Positions 24,623 through 33,269 of a DNA stretch of 47,805 bases are shown here, piece after piece. How positions within the stretch are numbered: the stretch's first letter is position 1; each line of letters begins with the position of its first letter. The notes under the pieces were generated by a model, which did not search any database, was not told the origin of the DNA, and worked only from the letters and a program-made list of their open reading frames with translations. A program made the position numbers and the translations under genes. Origin of the DNA: Rhodocyclaceae bacterium (GTDB lineage Bacteria > Pseudomonadota > Gammaproteobacteria > Burkholderiales > Rhodocyclaceae); the NCBI GenBank assembly GCA_016791105.1, contig JAEUNM010000019.1, positions 1 through 47,805 on the forward strand. The letters run 5' to 3'.

Positions 24623-26589
24623 CTTTGCGCGGCGGCGTCCTCGAGTATGGCGTCGGCGGCTTTTTCGCCGATCATGTACACCGCCGACACGATGAAATAG
24701 CCCGGTATGCGCGGAAATACCGACGCATCGACGATGCGCAGGCCGCGCGTGCCGAACACCCGGAAGCGGCTATCCACCACGGCCATGCGGTCGCCCGCCG
24801 GGCCCATGCGGCAACTGCAGGAGGCATGGTGGCCCCAGGCGTTGTCGCGGATATAGTCGCGCAGCACGGCTTTGCCGCTCACATTGGGGCCGGGCAGGAC
24901 TTCTTCCGCCACGATGTCGCCGGCTTTGGCGGCAATTTTGCGCACCGTTTCCACGCCTTCCATCACCGCGTCTAGGTCGTCGCCGCCCGGCGTGCCTTCG
25001 TCGAAATAATGGAAATTCACATAAGGCGTATCGCGCGGATCGGTGGAGCGCAATAGCACGCGGCCGGCGTGATTATGGGTATGGGCTTTCAGGATTGCCC
25101 AGGTGAAATAATTTTCGCCGCGCGCGATTTGCTGCGAGTAACCCGGAAAATAGCCTTTGAAATATCCGGTCAATCCGAACAGGAACAGATCCGGCTGCGG
25201 CAGATCGGGCACCGAGCGCTTCATGAAGGCCACCACCGCGCCATTGGTGGTGTACGGGCCCTTGCCCTGCAGCCATTCGGCAAACTGCGGGTCCGGCGCC
25301 TCACCCGGCGCGGGGGCGTGGAACTGCATGCCCTTGAGCAGCGAAAAATTTTCTTTCATGCGGCTCACCACGGTAATTTCGTAGCGGTCCTGCAGATTTT
25401 CGCCCACGCCCGGCAGTTCGACCTGCAGCGGTATGCCCAAATGCTTAAGTTCGTTTTCCGGACCGATGCCGGATAGTTTGAGCAGTTGCGGCGTGTTGAA
25501 TGCGCCGGCCGCCAGGATGATTTCGCGCCGCGCGCGCAGCGTGATTTTTTCGCCGGCCGGCGCGCTGGCGGAATTCGGATCGGCCCGGTAGAGGTGGCGG
25601 CCGGCCAGGCACTCCACCGCGCTGGCGCGTTTGTTCTCGTCCAGCAGGATGCGCGTTACCAGGGTGTGCGTGCGTATCACCAGCTTGCCCGGGCAGGCGT
25701 CGCGCACCGCGCGCAGGTATTCGCGGCTGCCGCGGCGGCGGCCGTTCTGTGTGGTGAGCGGCGTCATGTAAATGCCGCCCAAGGGCTTTTGCACCAGGCG
25801 CCAATCGTTGGGGTCGAGATGGGCGCCCAGTTTGCCGATGAATCGCGCCGCCGCGCCCGGCGTGGCGGCCGATTCCAGGGCCGTGGCAGCGACCATTTTT
25901 GCCACCGCCGAATCTTGCCGCATCAACTGCGGGTCGGCCACGTCGGTGGGCAGCCAGCCGGTGTAGCCGTGGCCGCTGGCCTCGTCGCCGGGCGACACAT
26001 ACTGGCAACGTTCCATGCGCGCAAAATACTTGTGCATGGATTCCGCCGACCACGATGCGTCGCCCGTCAGTTGCGCAATGTGGTCCCAATCGCTGTTATT
26101 GGGATACACGAGAATCATCGCATTGTGCGCGGTGCAGCCGCCCACGGTGGCGGCGCGCGGGTACAGCACGCCGCGCTGTTCCGGCGTGTATTTGGTGTCG
26201 CGCGCCTGGCGTTTTTCGTCGGCATAGTGGCGCACGAAAAAATTCCAGGCGTAGTCCGGGTTTTCCGACGCCCGGGTATGGAAAGCCGGCACTTCGTAGT
26301 CGTAACTGTCCTCGTCGCCGCCGGCTTCCAGCACCAGCACCTTGAAGCCGGCCCGCGCAAGCCGCGCCGCCACCGGGCCGCCGCCGGCGCCGGAACCGAT
26401 CACGATGTAGTCATAGTCGTCGCCGCTGCCCGGCGTGGCGGTACAGGTCAAGGGATCTGGTGCGGGCAGGCTGCCGCGGTACACCAGGCTGCAGCCGGAC
26501 AGCATGCCGCCCAGCAGGCTCAGCCCGGCCATTGCGCTGCGCAGGAATTGGCGCCGCGCCGGGCGCCACGGGTTGGGTTTGGGTGGCAT
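24619..26589 (-). CDS. Tat-exported GMC-family oxidoreductase (probable lipoprotein)
   Basis: A 656-residue flavoprotein of the glucose-methanol-choline family. The N terminus has a twin-arginine motif (ARRQFLRS, Arg12-Arg13), a hydrophobic stretch and a lipobox ending at Cys33 (LSGC). It should therefore be folded with FAD in the cytoplasm, exported, and lipid-anchored. The FAD-binding Rossmann motif is IVIGSGAGGG (62-71). The family C-terminal region has NAWGHHASCSCRMGP, whose His is the expected active-site base, and GLRIVDASVFPRIPGYF. It follows a large dihaem cytochrome c gene after 95 bases, the likely electron acceptor. The substrate alcohol is unknown. A cytosolic choline dehydrogenase role is unlikely because of the export signal. 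Confidence 0.87.
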   Translation of the reverse strand: MPPKPNPWRPARRQFLRSAMAGLSLLGGMLSGCSLVYRGSLPAPDPLTCTATPGSGDDYDYIVIGSGAGGGPVAARLARAGFKVLVLEAGGDEDSYDYEVPAFHTRASENPDYAWNFFVRHYADEKRQARDTKYTPEQRGVLYPRAATVGGCTAHNAMILVYPNNSDWDHIAQLTGDASWSAESMHKYFARMERCQYVSPGDEASGHGYTGWLPTDVADPQLMRQDSAVAKMVAATALESAATPGAAARFIGKLGAHLDPNDWRLVQKPLGGIYMTPLTTQNGRRRGSREYLRAVRDACPGKLVIRTHTLVTRILLDENKRASAVECLAGRHLYRADPNSASAPAGEKITLRARREIILAAGAFNTPQLLKLSGIGPENELKHLGIPLQVELPGVGENLQDRYEITVVSRMKENFSLLKGMQFHAPAPGEAPDPQFAEWLQGKGPYTTNGAVVAFMKRSVPDLPQPDLFLFGLTGYFKGYFPGYSQQIARGENYFTWAILKAHTHNHAGRVLLRSTDPRDTPYVNFHYFDEGTPGGDDLDAVMEGVETVRKIAAKAGDIVAEEVLPGPNVSGKAVLRDYIRDNAWGHHASCSCRMGPAGDRMAVVDSRFRVFGTRGLRIVDASVFPRIPGYFIVSAVYMIGEKAADAILEDAAAQS

Positions 26590-26618
26590 GGTGTGATGGT
26601 TCGGTTGTGTACAAACGC

Positions 26619-26675
26619 GGCGGGCGCGGCTGTTACGCGGCGCCCGCCAGTTTATACCCCGCGCTTGGCGCGGGG
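26619..26675 (-). promoter_or_regulatory. Two strong hairpins between cytochrome and GMC genes
   Basis: GGCGGGCGC/GCGCCCGCC (26619-26648, 12-base loop) and CCCCGCGC/GCGCGGGG (26657-26675, TTG loop) are perfect 9- and 8-bp stems in the 95-base intercistronic gap. Neither has a T-run, so they look like mRNA stability or attenuation elements rather than a full terminator. Confidence 0.55.
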
Positions 26676-26684
26676 GTGCTGCCC

Positions 26685-29204
26685 TCAGAGGGTTTTGAGG
26701 AATTCTATCAATGCGCGTTTATCGCGCTCGGGCAGGCCCGGTTCTTCGCTGAAATATTCGGTGCCGAAATAGTGGCCGCGATTCACCACGAAATCCGGAC
26801 ATTTGCTCAGTTCGAGCAGGGGCTGCACGAGGTTGGCAAATATTTTGCGTGCTTCCGCGTCGGTGGCGTGTGGCGGCAGCGCACCCAGATCGGCTTTGGC
26901 CTTGAGTGCGAAGTCGAACACTTTTTTGTGCTGCGACAGATCGATGTTGGACAGCAGATTGATCGGCGTGCCGGTCGGCAGCGGCCCGATCTGCAGGCCT
27001 TCTTCGCTGAATATGTTGGGGTCCAGGCTGGATAGCGGGCCCACCAGTTTTTCCAGGAAGCCCGGCAGATAGCCCTTGGGCACGCGCAGATAAGTCTGCC
27101 GGTCGGTCACGTCTATCTTGCCGGGCAGCATTTTGCCGGAGGCGGTCATGAACTGGCGGTCGCCATCGCGCTTTTCCGGCCACAATAGTTGCTCTATCCC
27201 GCTGTCGAAGGACTTCATGCGGTCCGCCACCGAGCCCGTCCAGTAGAACTTGCCCAGCGTGTTATTGAGCAGGAAGGGCGCGGTGGACCACAGGCTGATG
27301 AGCGAGGCAGGCCGGATAAAGCCACGCCCGCCGGCCGGCATGTCGTACTTGAGGGGTTCGCCGGTGATGGGGTGATGCACGATGATGCTGCCGACCGAGG
27401 GCAGGTTTTTGTAGGACTCGGACGAAAAGTTATCCCAAATGTCGCCACGCAGCGCGTTCGTCGCCAACGATGCGCAGGCATTGGTTTCCAGCAGCGTCAC
27501 GGGCACGCGCAATTCGTTGGACAACAGATTGTTCTTGAGGAAATCCGGCGCCTTGACGATGCGCGTCATTTCCTGCTTGAACTCGGCGGTTTTGGTCCAG
27601 TTCCAGTACTTGTTCCAGCACTGCATATAGTCTGGCCCCACGCAGCCCTCGTTGGGGAAATAGTTCGCGGTGCGCGTCGGCATTTTGCTGGAATGGCAGC
27701 GCGCGCAGCGTTCCGCAAACACTTCCTTGCCGCGTGTGAGCTGGGCTTCGTCGTGGCTCAGATAGCTAGTTCCGCCGGGTGCGTTCTTCAGGTAGTCCGG
27801 CTTCGCCGAGGCCAGGAAAAACAAGGCTACGTTGGGCGTCTGCTGCAGGTTGGCGTTCCAGTAACTGGAATTTTTCGCCGCGGTCTGAATCGGGAAAGGC
27901 GTGAATTGTGTGCCGCCTATGAAAGGCTTGAAGTGCTCGGTCCATTCTTCACTGAACAAACCGATATTCACATAGACGCGATTTAATGCCCCCAGCGCGC
28001 CGACCGAATCCGAACCGTCCTTCAGCACGCGCGGCGTATAAACGGTATCCGGCTCCTTGAAGAAGCGCGTGAGCGGCGTGTCCTTGGGCACGAATTTATT
28101 CAACTGATCGTTATCCAGGCTGCCTTTGGCGAGTTTTTCGTGCCCCAGCGCGCGCGCCAGTTCCAGCCGGGCGCCCAGGCTATACACGGCGTTCATGGTG
28201 CGCGGGTTGTTGATGTAATCGGTGGATACGAAAGACGTATCCAGCGCGCCGGGGCGCGAAGTGGCGAACAGGTGCGAGGGGAAACCGGTCGGATCGGGTT
28301 TCCATACCAGTACCCGGTCCACCCAGAAATACTGGGCGCCGGGGTTGGAATTCAGATTGGCCCAGGCCGGGTGTTCCGGATCTTTGGGCGGGTTGGTCGG
28401 GTTGGGGCCGACGTGGCAAAAGCCGCAAGTCATGCCGACGCGGTAGGGGCGCACCAGCTTCTTGTCGTTGTAATACTTCGGATCGGTGTAAAAGCGTTCC
28501 GGATCCCAGCGCTTGGCGGCAGCTTCGTCGAAATCCGGATTCGGGAACAGGCGCAGGCCGATAATCCCGGTGGCGTAGCCGTAATACGAACCGACCGGCA
28601 CGGTTTTGCCGCGCGCGCCGATTTTCACGCCGGGGTATTTGGTTTCGTTCTCGAACGGATCGGGCGCGCAATCCTTGTTGCGCACGTCCAGCCACAAACC
28701 GTAGCGGTCGGCGCGCGGGCCGCTGCCTTTGTCGAAGCAGGGCTCATTCACCACGCCCATGTAACGCCAGCGGTTGTCGCGCGAATAGCCCAGCGCCGGG
28801 TGGCTGGATACGATTTTCAGAAAATCCATCAGGCCCACGCTATCCACGCTGAGCGTATCCCACAGGCGGTCGTTGCCACCCGTCCATACGATCCAGTTGT
28901 TGCGGCCTTTCACCACCGCATCCACCGCCTGCGCCGGCGTAATGCCGGGCAGGTAGGCCGCCAATTCATTGGCGACGGCCTGAGGGTTTTTCGAAAACCC
29001 GTAATCCATATCGGCGAAATAATCTTCGTCCGCGGCGGGGAAACTTTCCGCACTGCGGCCGGCGCACTTGGCTTCGTCCAGCACATTGCCGGCGCCGCTG
29101 CCGCAGGCCGTGCGGTAGGAGGTGAGCGTGGCGCAGGCGGCGATGCCGAGCGCAGTGGCCGCCGCCATGCCGAGCAGGGCAAGGTGGGTTTTATTCACTT
29201 TCAT
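26685..29204 (-). CDS. Large dihaem cytochrome c, probable lipoprotein
   Basis: An 839-residue exported protein. The signal sequence MKVNKTHLALLGMAAATALG ends in a lipobox (IAAC, Cys24). Two haem c motifs are visible: CGFCH (near residue 260) and CARCH (near residue 501). The C-terminal stretch SEEPGLPERDKRALIEFLKT is like the end of MauG/dihaem peroxidase-type proteins. The long region between the haem motifs has no family I can name. I chose the ATG at 29204 because the signal peptide begins there; an in-frame extension to 29579 has no protein-like features. It is first in a two-gene unit with a GMC oxidoreductase and probably takes electrons from it in the periplasm. RoxA-type oxygenase was considered, but I see no diagnostic motif. 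Confidence 0.8.
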   Translation of the reverse strand: MKVNKTHLALLGMAAATALGIAACATLTSYRTACGSGAGNVLDEAKCAGRSAESFPAADEDYFADMDYGFSKNPQAVANELAAYLPGITPAQAVDAVVKGRNNWIVWTGGNDRLWDTLSVDSVGLMDFLKIVSSHPALGYSRDNRWRYMGVVNEPCFDKGSGPRADRYGLWLDVRNKDCAPDPFENETKYPGVKIGARGKTVPVGSYYGYATGIIGLRLFPNPDFDEAAAKRWDPERFYTDPKYYNDKKLVRPYRVGMTCGFCHVGPNPTNPPKDPEHPAWANLNSNPGAQYFWVDRVLVWKPDPTGFPSHLFATSRPGALDTSFVSTDYINNPRTMNAVYSLGARLELARALGHEKLAKGSLDNDQLNKFVPKDTPLTRFFKEPDTVYTPRVLKDGSDSVGALGALNRVYVNIGLFSEEWTEHFKPFIGGTQFTPFPIQTAAKNSSYWNANLQQTPNVALFFLASAKPDYLKNAPGGTSYLSHDEAQLTRGKEVFAERCARCHSSKMPTRTANYFPNEGCVGPDYMQCWNKYWNWTKTAEFKQEMTRIVKAPDFLKNNLLSNELRVPVTLLETNACASLATNALRGDIWDNFSSESYKNLPSVGSIIVHHPITGEPLKYDMPAGGRGFIRPASLISLWSTAPFLLNNTLGKFYWTGSVADRMKSFDSGIEQLLWPEKRDGDRQFMTASGKMLPGKIDVTDRQTYLRVPKGYLPGFLEKLVGPLSSLDPNIFSEEGLQIGPLPTGTPINLLSNIDLSQHKKVFDFALKAKADLGALPPHATDAEARKIFANLVQPLLELSKCPDFVVNRGHYFGTEYFSEEPGLPERDKRALIEFLKTL

Positions 29205-29705
29205 GCTTGGCTCCCGGGTTGCATCTGGGTGGAAAAAGACTGCCGCGCGGCATCCCTGCGGCGCGCGGCCTATGTCCCAGAATAGTAGCGCGGCGGCAAA
29301 CGGCCAAGCGTTTTTACCTGCGAGCGTGTCCGCTACTGTGGCGGCCGCGCCGCCTTTGGTGTCGTCCGGCATTGTGGAATTACAGCCTGCGGGCGGGGCC
29401 AATACAGGCGTATCGGCCGGCGCCGGACGGTGCGGTTTGCTGGAGGAAAGGGCTCTCGAAGGCCGTGCGCGATGGTCCCGGCGCAGTTTCGCGGCAGGTG
29501 CGAACAGACATTGCGCGGCGGCAACTGTGCCCCGGGCGATACGGCTATCCGCCGCGCCCGCCCGCCGCGCGCCGCACAAGCGCTACAATCCCTGCCAACC
29601 TGCGGCCAGGGCGATTCGGCGGTGGGGGCGCGGCGCACTTGCGGCGCGCAGGGTGCCGCGGCGTTTCTGCGGTGTACCATCGCCATCCGCCGGAATGACG
29701 CAGCC
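29205..29705. other. Divergent intergenic region
   Basis: About 500 bases between the cytochrome and zapE genes without a convincing ORF. A TACAAT at 29584-29589 is a possible -10 for zapE, but no clear -35 goes with it. Confidence 0.4.
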
Positions 29706-30785
29706 ATGCTCGAAGCATTCGACGCCACGCTTGCCAGCCACGGATACACGGCCGATGCCGCGCAGCGTGCCGCGGCCGTGCGCCTGCAGCGTTTGTACGA
29801 AGAACTACTCGAATTCAAGGCGCGCCGCAGCAGCACCTTGCGCAAGCTGCTGTCGCGCGCACAACCGCCGCGCGGGGTGTATTTCTGGGGCGGTGTCGGG
29901 CGCGGCAAAAGCTTCCTGATGGACTGTTTTTACGACAGCGTGCCGTATCGCCGCAAACGCCGCACCCACTTCCACGCCTTCATGCAGCAAGTCCATGCCG
30001 GGCTGCGCGAGCACAAACAGCAGGAAGACCCGCTCAGCCGCGTGGCCGACGATCTGGCGCGCCGCACGCGCCTGCTGTGCTTCGACGAATTCCACGTATC
30101 CGACATCGCCGACGCGATGATGCTGGGCCGCCTGATGGAAGCGCTGCTGGAGCGCGGCGTGGTGGTGGTGGCGACTTCCAACTATCCGCCCGACGGCCTG
30201 TATCCGAATGGCCTGCAGCGGCAGAACTTCCTGCCCACCATAGAACTGCTCAAATCCAGTCTGGACGTGGTGGAAGTGGATGGCGGCACCGACTATCGCC
30301 TGCGTTCGCTGGAACGCATGGACATTTACCTGGTGCCGGCCGACGCCGCCGCGGAACAAAAGCTGGCGCAGGATTTTGCCGAAATCGCCGGCATGCCCGC
30401 CAAGGCCGGCAAAATTCGGGTACTGGAACGCGATCTGCAAGTGAAAGGTCGAGGTGCCGGCGTGGTGTGGTTCGATTTCGCCACCCTGTGCGAAGGCCCG
30501 CGTGCGCAGACCGATTATCTGGAACTGGCGCGCGAGCACCACACCCTCATCCTGTCCGGCCTGCCCGTGCTGTCGCCCCAACAATCCAACGCTGCGCGGC
30601 GCTTCACCTGGCTGGTGGACGTGCTGTACGACCACCGCGTCAAATTCATCCTGTCCGCCGCCGCGCAACCGCAGCAGATTTACCTCGCCGGCCCGAGCGC
30701 GCACGAATTCGTGCGCACGGTAAGCCGCATGGTCGAAATGCGCACCCGCGAATACCTCGCCGCCGCTCACCGCGTCGATTCCTGA
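29706..30785 (+). CDS. zapE: AFG1/ZapE-family ATPase
   Basis: A 359-residue P-loop ATPase of the AFG1/ZapE family, which in E. coli binds FtsZ at the division ring under stress or low oxygen. Walker A is GGVGRGKSFLMD (62-73), Walker B is LLCFDEFHVSDIADA (123-137), and the sensor motif is VVVVATSNYPPDGLYPNGLQ. The C-terminal part WLVDVLYDHRVKFILSAAAQ is family-typical. The length matches the usual 360-380. It stands alone, followed within 65 bases by a repeat array. Confidence 0.9.
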   Translation: MLEAFDATLASHGYTADAAQRAAAVRLQRLYEELLEFKARRSSTLRKLLSRAQPPRGVYFWGGVGRGKSFLMDCFYDSVPYRRKRRTHFHAFMQQVHAGLREHKQQEDPLSRVADDLARRTRLLCFDEFHVSDIADAMMLGRLMEALLERGVVVVATSNYPPDGLYPNGLQRQNFLPTIELLKSSLDVVEVDGGTDYRLRSLERMDIYLVPADAAAEQKLAQDFAEIAGMPAKAGKIRVLERDLQVKGRGAGVVWFDFATLCEGPRAQTDYLELAREHHTLILSGLPVLSPQQSNAARRFTWLVDVLYDHRVKFILSAAAQPQQIYLAGPSAHEFVRTVSRMVEMRTREYLAAAHRVDS

Positions 30786-30847
30786 CCCGGCCGCACCCGC
30801 GGCGGGCGCGCAATGATTTCGGTCGGACATGGCGCGGACGTAGGGAC

Positions 30848-31590
30848 GTAGGGCGGATAAGCGAAGCGCAATCCGCCGTATGGAAAGCGCGTAGCACCCA
30901 CAGCCGCGAGGCCGAAGCGTAGCGCCGGCCGGCGTATGGCAAAACGCAAGCGCGCCCGACCGACTCGACACGAGACCAATAAACGTGCCCCCAGCTTCCA
31001 CCGCCCCATACGGCGGATTGCGCCCTCGGCTTATCCGCCCGACGGTTGGTGCATCGACGGGACGTAGGGCGGATAAGCGAAGCGCAATCCGCCGTATGGG
31101 ACAAGCGTAGCGCCCACAGCCGCAAGGCCGAAGCGCAGCGCCGGCCGGCGTACGGCAAAACCCAAGCGCGCCCGACCAACTCGACAAGCGACCAATAAAC
31201 GTGCCCCCAGCTTCCACCGCCCCATACGGCGGATTGCGCCTTCGGCTTATCCGCCCTACGGTTGGTGCGCCGACGGGACGTAGGGCGGATAAGCGAAGCG
31301 CAATCCGCCGTATGGGAAGCGCGTAGCCCCCTCAGCCGCGAGGCCGAAGCGCAGCGCCGGCCGGCGTATGGCAAAACCCAAGCGCGCCCGACCAACTCGA
31401 CAAGCGACCAATAAACGTGCCCCCAGCTTCCACCGCCCCATACGGCGGATTGCGCCTTCGGCTTATCCGCCCGACGGTTGGTGCATCGACGGGACGTAGG
31501 GCGGATAAGCGAAGCGCAATCCGCCGTATGGAAAGCGCGTAGCACCCACAGCCGCGAGGCCGAAGCGTAGCGCCGGCCGCACTGTGCCAA
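30848..31590. repeat. Exact 216-bp tandem array of REP-like pairs, about 3.4 copies
   Basis: Units begin GTAGGGCGGATAAGCG at 30848, 31064, 31280 and 31496: three successive spacings of exactly 216. Each unit has a forward palindrome (to GCAATCCGCCGTATGG) and a unique-looking middle containing ACTCGACAAGCGACCAATAA. An inverse palindrome (CATACGGCGGATTGCG...TTATCCGCCC) follows, then GGTTGGTGC. The fourth unit stops at about 31580. The array lies between zapE and vapB. Confidence 0.88.
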
Positions 31591-31755
31591 CATGACTGAA
31601 AAAAACGCCCCAGGCAAATTACGCGAGAGCACGATAGGTGCAAACAGGAACATGGCCCAATCGCGGTCTGGCAATGCAGCCAGCACTACACCCATGATCC
31701 AGAAACTGCTTGATCCGTGCTCCAGGTTGGTATATACGTTTGCTGTATACCGCAA
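31585..31755 (-). pseudogene. Possible truncated membrane-protein fragment
   Basis: On the minus strand, 31755 down to about 31585 encodes a 57-residue stretch with a hydrophobic pattern (SFWIMGVVLAALPDRDWAMF, then LFAPIVLSRNLPGAFFSVML). The frame then runs into the repeat array and becomes repeat translation. It looks like the start of a membrane protein cut by the array, but it overlaps the vapB promoter and I cannot name a family. Low confidence. Confidence 0.25.
31729..31751. promoter_or_regulatory. Probable vapB operator/promoter palindrome
   Basis: GGTATA (31729-31734) and TATACC (31746-31751) form an inverted repeat 17 bases upstream of the vapB ATG. AT-rich palindromes of this kind are the usual binding sites of VapB/VapC complexes and overlap the -10 region. 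Confidence 0.6.
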
Positions 31756-31767
31756 TCGGGGCCTCGC

Positions 31768-32013
31768 ATGGAAACTGCCAAACTATTCTGGAGCGGCCGC
31801 TCCCAGGCGGTGCGGCTTCCCAAGGAGTATCGCTTCGAGGGCGAGCTTGTACGCATTCGGCGCCACGGAGCGGCTGTCATTCTTGAGCCGATACCGGCCG
31901 ACTGGGCCTGGCTGGATGCGCTGAGCGGTACGGTCGATGCTGATTTTCAGCGTGCGACGGAGGACCAACCCGACGCGGCCGAGCGCCCGGAACTCGACCG
32001 GCTGTTCCGCTGA
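31768..32013 (+). CDS. vapB: VapB-type antitoxin (AbrB/SpoVT fold)
   Basis: An 81-residue antitoxin. The N-terminal AbrB-like DNA-binding domain reads METAKLFWSGRSQAVRLPKE, then YRFEGELVRIRRHGAAVILE, characteristic of VapB proteins. The C-terminal tail (WAWLDALSGTVDADF and following) is acidic and should wrap the toxin. The ATG at 31768 is chosen because the domain starts there; a longer frame from 31717 passes through the operator. It overlaps vapC by one base (TGATG). It lies inside a REP-rich accessory zone. Confidence 0.9.
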   Translation: METAKLFWSGRSQAVRLPKEYRFEGELVRIRRHGAAVILEPIPADWAWLDALSGTVDADFQRATEDQPDAAERPELDRLFR

Positions 32014-32414
32014 TGCGTTTCCTGCTAGACACCAATGCGGTCATCGCGTTGCTGAACGACCCCTCTGGCCTTGTATCGCGCCGCGCGCGCGAACATTCGC
32101 CGGCCGACATCGGCTTGTCCGCCATCGTGAGCCACGAACTTTATTTCGGTGCCTTTAAAAGCCAGCGGCGCGACCGCAACCTTGCCATCGTCGACGCCCT
32201 ACGCTTCGAGGTGCTGCCTTTCGACCTGGAAGACGCGCGACAAGCCGGTGAAATCCGCGCCGCCCTCAACGCCAGCGGAACGCCGATAGGCGCCTACGAC
32301 GTGTTGATTGCCGGCCAGGCTTTGGCTCGCAGCCTGGTTCTGGTGACCCGCAACCAGCGCGAATTCGAGCGGGTGCCCGGCTTGCGCCTGGAAGATTGGG
32401 AGGCGGTGGCGTAG
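32013..32414 (+). CDS. vapC: VapC-type PIN-domain RNase toxin
   Basis: A 133-residue PIN-domain ribonuclease. Catalytic acidic residues are present: Asp6 in FLLDTN, Glu42 in SHELYFGA, Asp96 in GAYDVLIAGQA, and polar Asn114 in VTRNQREF. The length and the final motif match VapC toxins that cleave initiator tRNA or rRNA; the target here is unknown. It is translationally coupled to vapB. A REP-like unit begins 13 bases after its stop. Confidence 0.92.
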   Translation: MRFLLDTNAVIALLNDPSGLVSRRAREHSPADIGLSAIVSHELYFGAFKSQRRDRNLAIVDALRFEVLPFDLEDARQAGEIRAALNASGTPIGAYDVLIAGQALARSLVLVTRNQREFERVPGLRLEDWEAVA

Positions 32415-32426
32415 GGGCGTGGGGAC

Positions 32427-32622
32427 GTAGGGCGGATAAGCGAAGCGCAATCCGCCGTATGGGAAGCGCGTAGCACCCGCAGCCGCAAGGCCGAAGCGCA
32501 GCGCCGGCCGGCGCATGGCAAAACCCAAGCGGGCAGGATCGATTCGTCAGGCGAACGATAAACGTGGTTCCTGGTTCCGCCGCCCCATACGGCGGATTGC
32601 GCCTTCGGCTTATCCGCCCTAC
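32427..32622. repeat. REP-like pair upstream of the RAYT gene
   Basis: One complete 196-base unit: a forward palindrome from 32427 (GTAGGGCGGATAAGCG...) and an inverse palindrome ending CTTATCCGCCCTAC at 32622, with a middle of the same kind as the 216-bp units. It ends 88 bases before the transposase gene. Confidence 0.85.
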
Positions 32623-32710
32623 GAGGAGGTATTTCCCCCGGCGCGGGGAGTTTGGCTTAGGATGGAACGTGGGCGTACTTGCTCCCGTTCGGGTTTTTCA
32701 AACTATATTT

Positions 32711-33247
32711 ATGCCGGACTATCGTCGCCATCGCATTGCCGGTGGTACTTACTTCTTTACGGTTAATCTGCTGGAGCGGCGGCGGTCGCTATTGACCAAC
32801 CATGTCGACGCGCTCCGCTTTGCGGTGGCCAGGGTAAAAGCCGCACGCCCGTTTCATATCGACGCCTGGGTTGTGTTGCCGGATCACATGCATGCGGTGT
32901 GGACGCTTCCGCCGCATGATGTCGACTATTCCGCACGCTGGAAAGACATCAAGTCGGCGTTCGCCAAGGCAATGCCGAAACGGGAAAGCCTGTCGCAGGT
33001 ACGTCGTGCGCGCAGCGAGCGCGGCATTTGGCAACGGCGATTTTGGGAGCATACGATCCGCGACGACGCCGACTATGCCGCGCATGTGGATTACGTGCAT
33101 TTCAATCCCGTGAAGCACGGCCTCGTGGAGAGGGCGGTGGATTGGCCGTATTCGTCGTTTCACCGCTGGGTTGCGAATGGCCATATCGCTGCGGATTGGG
33201 TGGGTCCGGCGGATGCGTCTGATCGCGTTGAATCCGGCGAGGATTGA
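32711..33247 (+). CDS. REP-associated tyrosine transposase (RAYT)
   Basis: A 178-residue Y1 (HUH) transposase of the RAYT/TnpA-REP family. It starts MPDYRRHRIAGGTYFFTVNL, a typical RAYT N terminus. The HUH motif is DHMHAVW, preceded by FHIDAWVVLP. Further family blocks are WQRRFWEHTIRDDADYAAHV and DYVHFNPVKHGLV, then DWPYSSFHRWV. The nucleophile Tyr is in the DYAAHVDYVHFNP segment. RAYTs are single-copy, domesticated-looking transposases linked to REP palindromes. Here REP-like units lie on both sides (32427-32622 and 33270-33551). The ATG at 32711 fits the family start. The frame appears intact and likely functional. Confidence 0.93.
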   Translation: MPDYRRHRIAGGTYFFTVNLLERRRSLLTNHVDALRFAVARVKAARPFHIDAWVVLPDHMHAVWTLPPHDVDYSARWKDIKSAFAKAMPKRESLSQVRRARSERGIWQRRFWEHTIRDDADYAAHVDYVHFNPVKHGLVERAVDWPYSSFHRWVANGHIAADWVGPADASDRVESGED

Positions 33248-33269
33248 TAGCCATGTACGGGAAAAGCGA

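Noticed and set aside
26685..29204. RoxA-type rubber oxygenase
   Set aside because: Two haem motifs are shared, but the protein is longer and I could not see the family's diagnostic sequence, so only a general dihaem cytochrome c call is made.
28140..29285. 381-codon plus-strand open frame
   Set aside because: It is antisense to the dihaem cytochrome gene and has no protein family features.
29205..29579. N-terminal extension of the dihaem cytochrome
   Set aside because: The signal peptide and lipobox begin at the ATG at 29204; the upstream 125 codons have no protein-like pattern.
30848..31590. Long minus-strand frame across the repeat array read as a protein
   Set aside because: The frame is a translation of the 216-bp repeat, which stays open because 216 is divisible by three; it has no start signal or domain.
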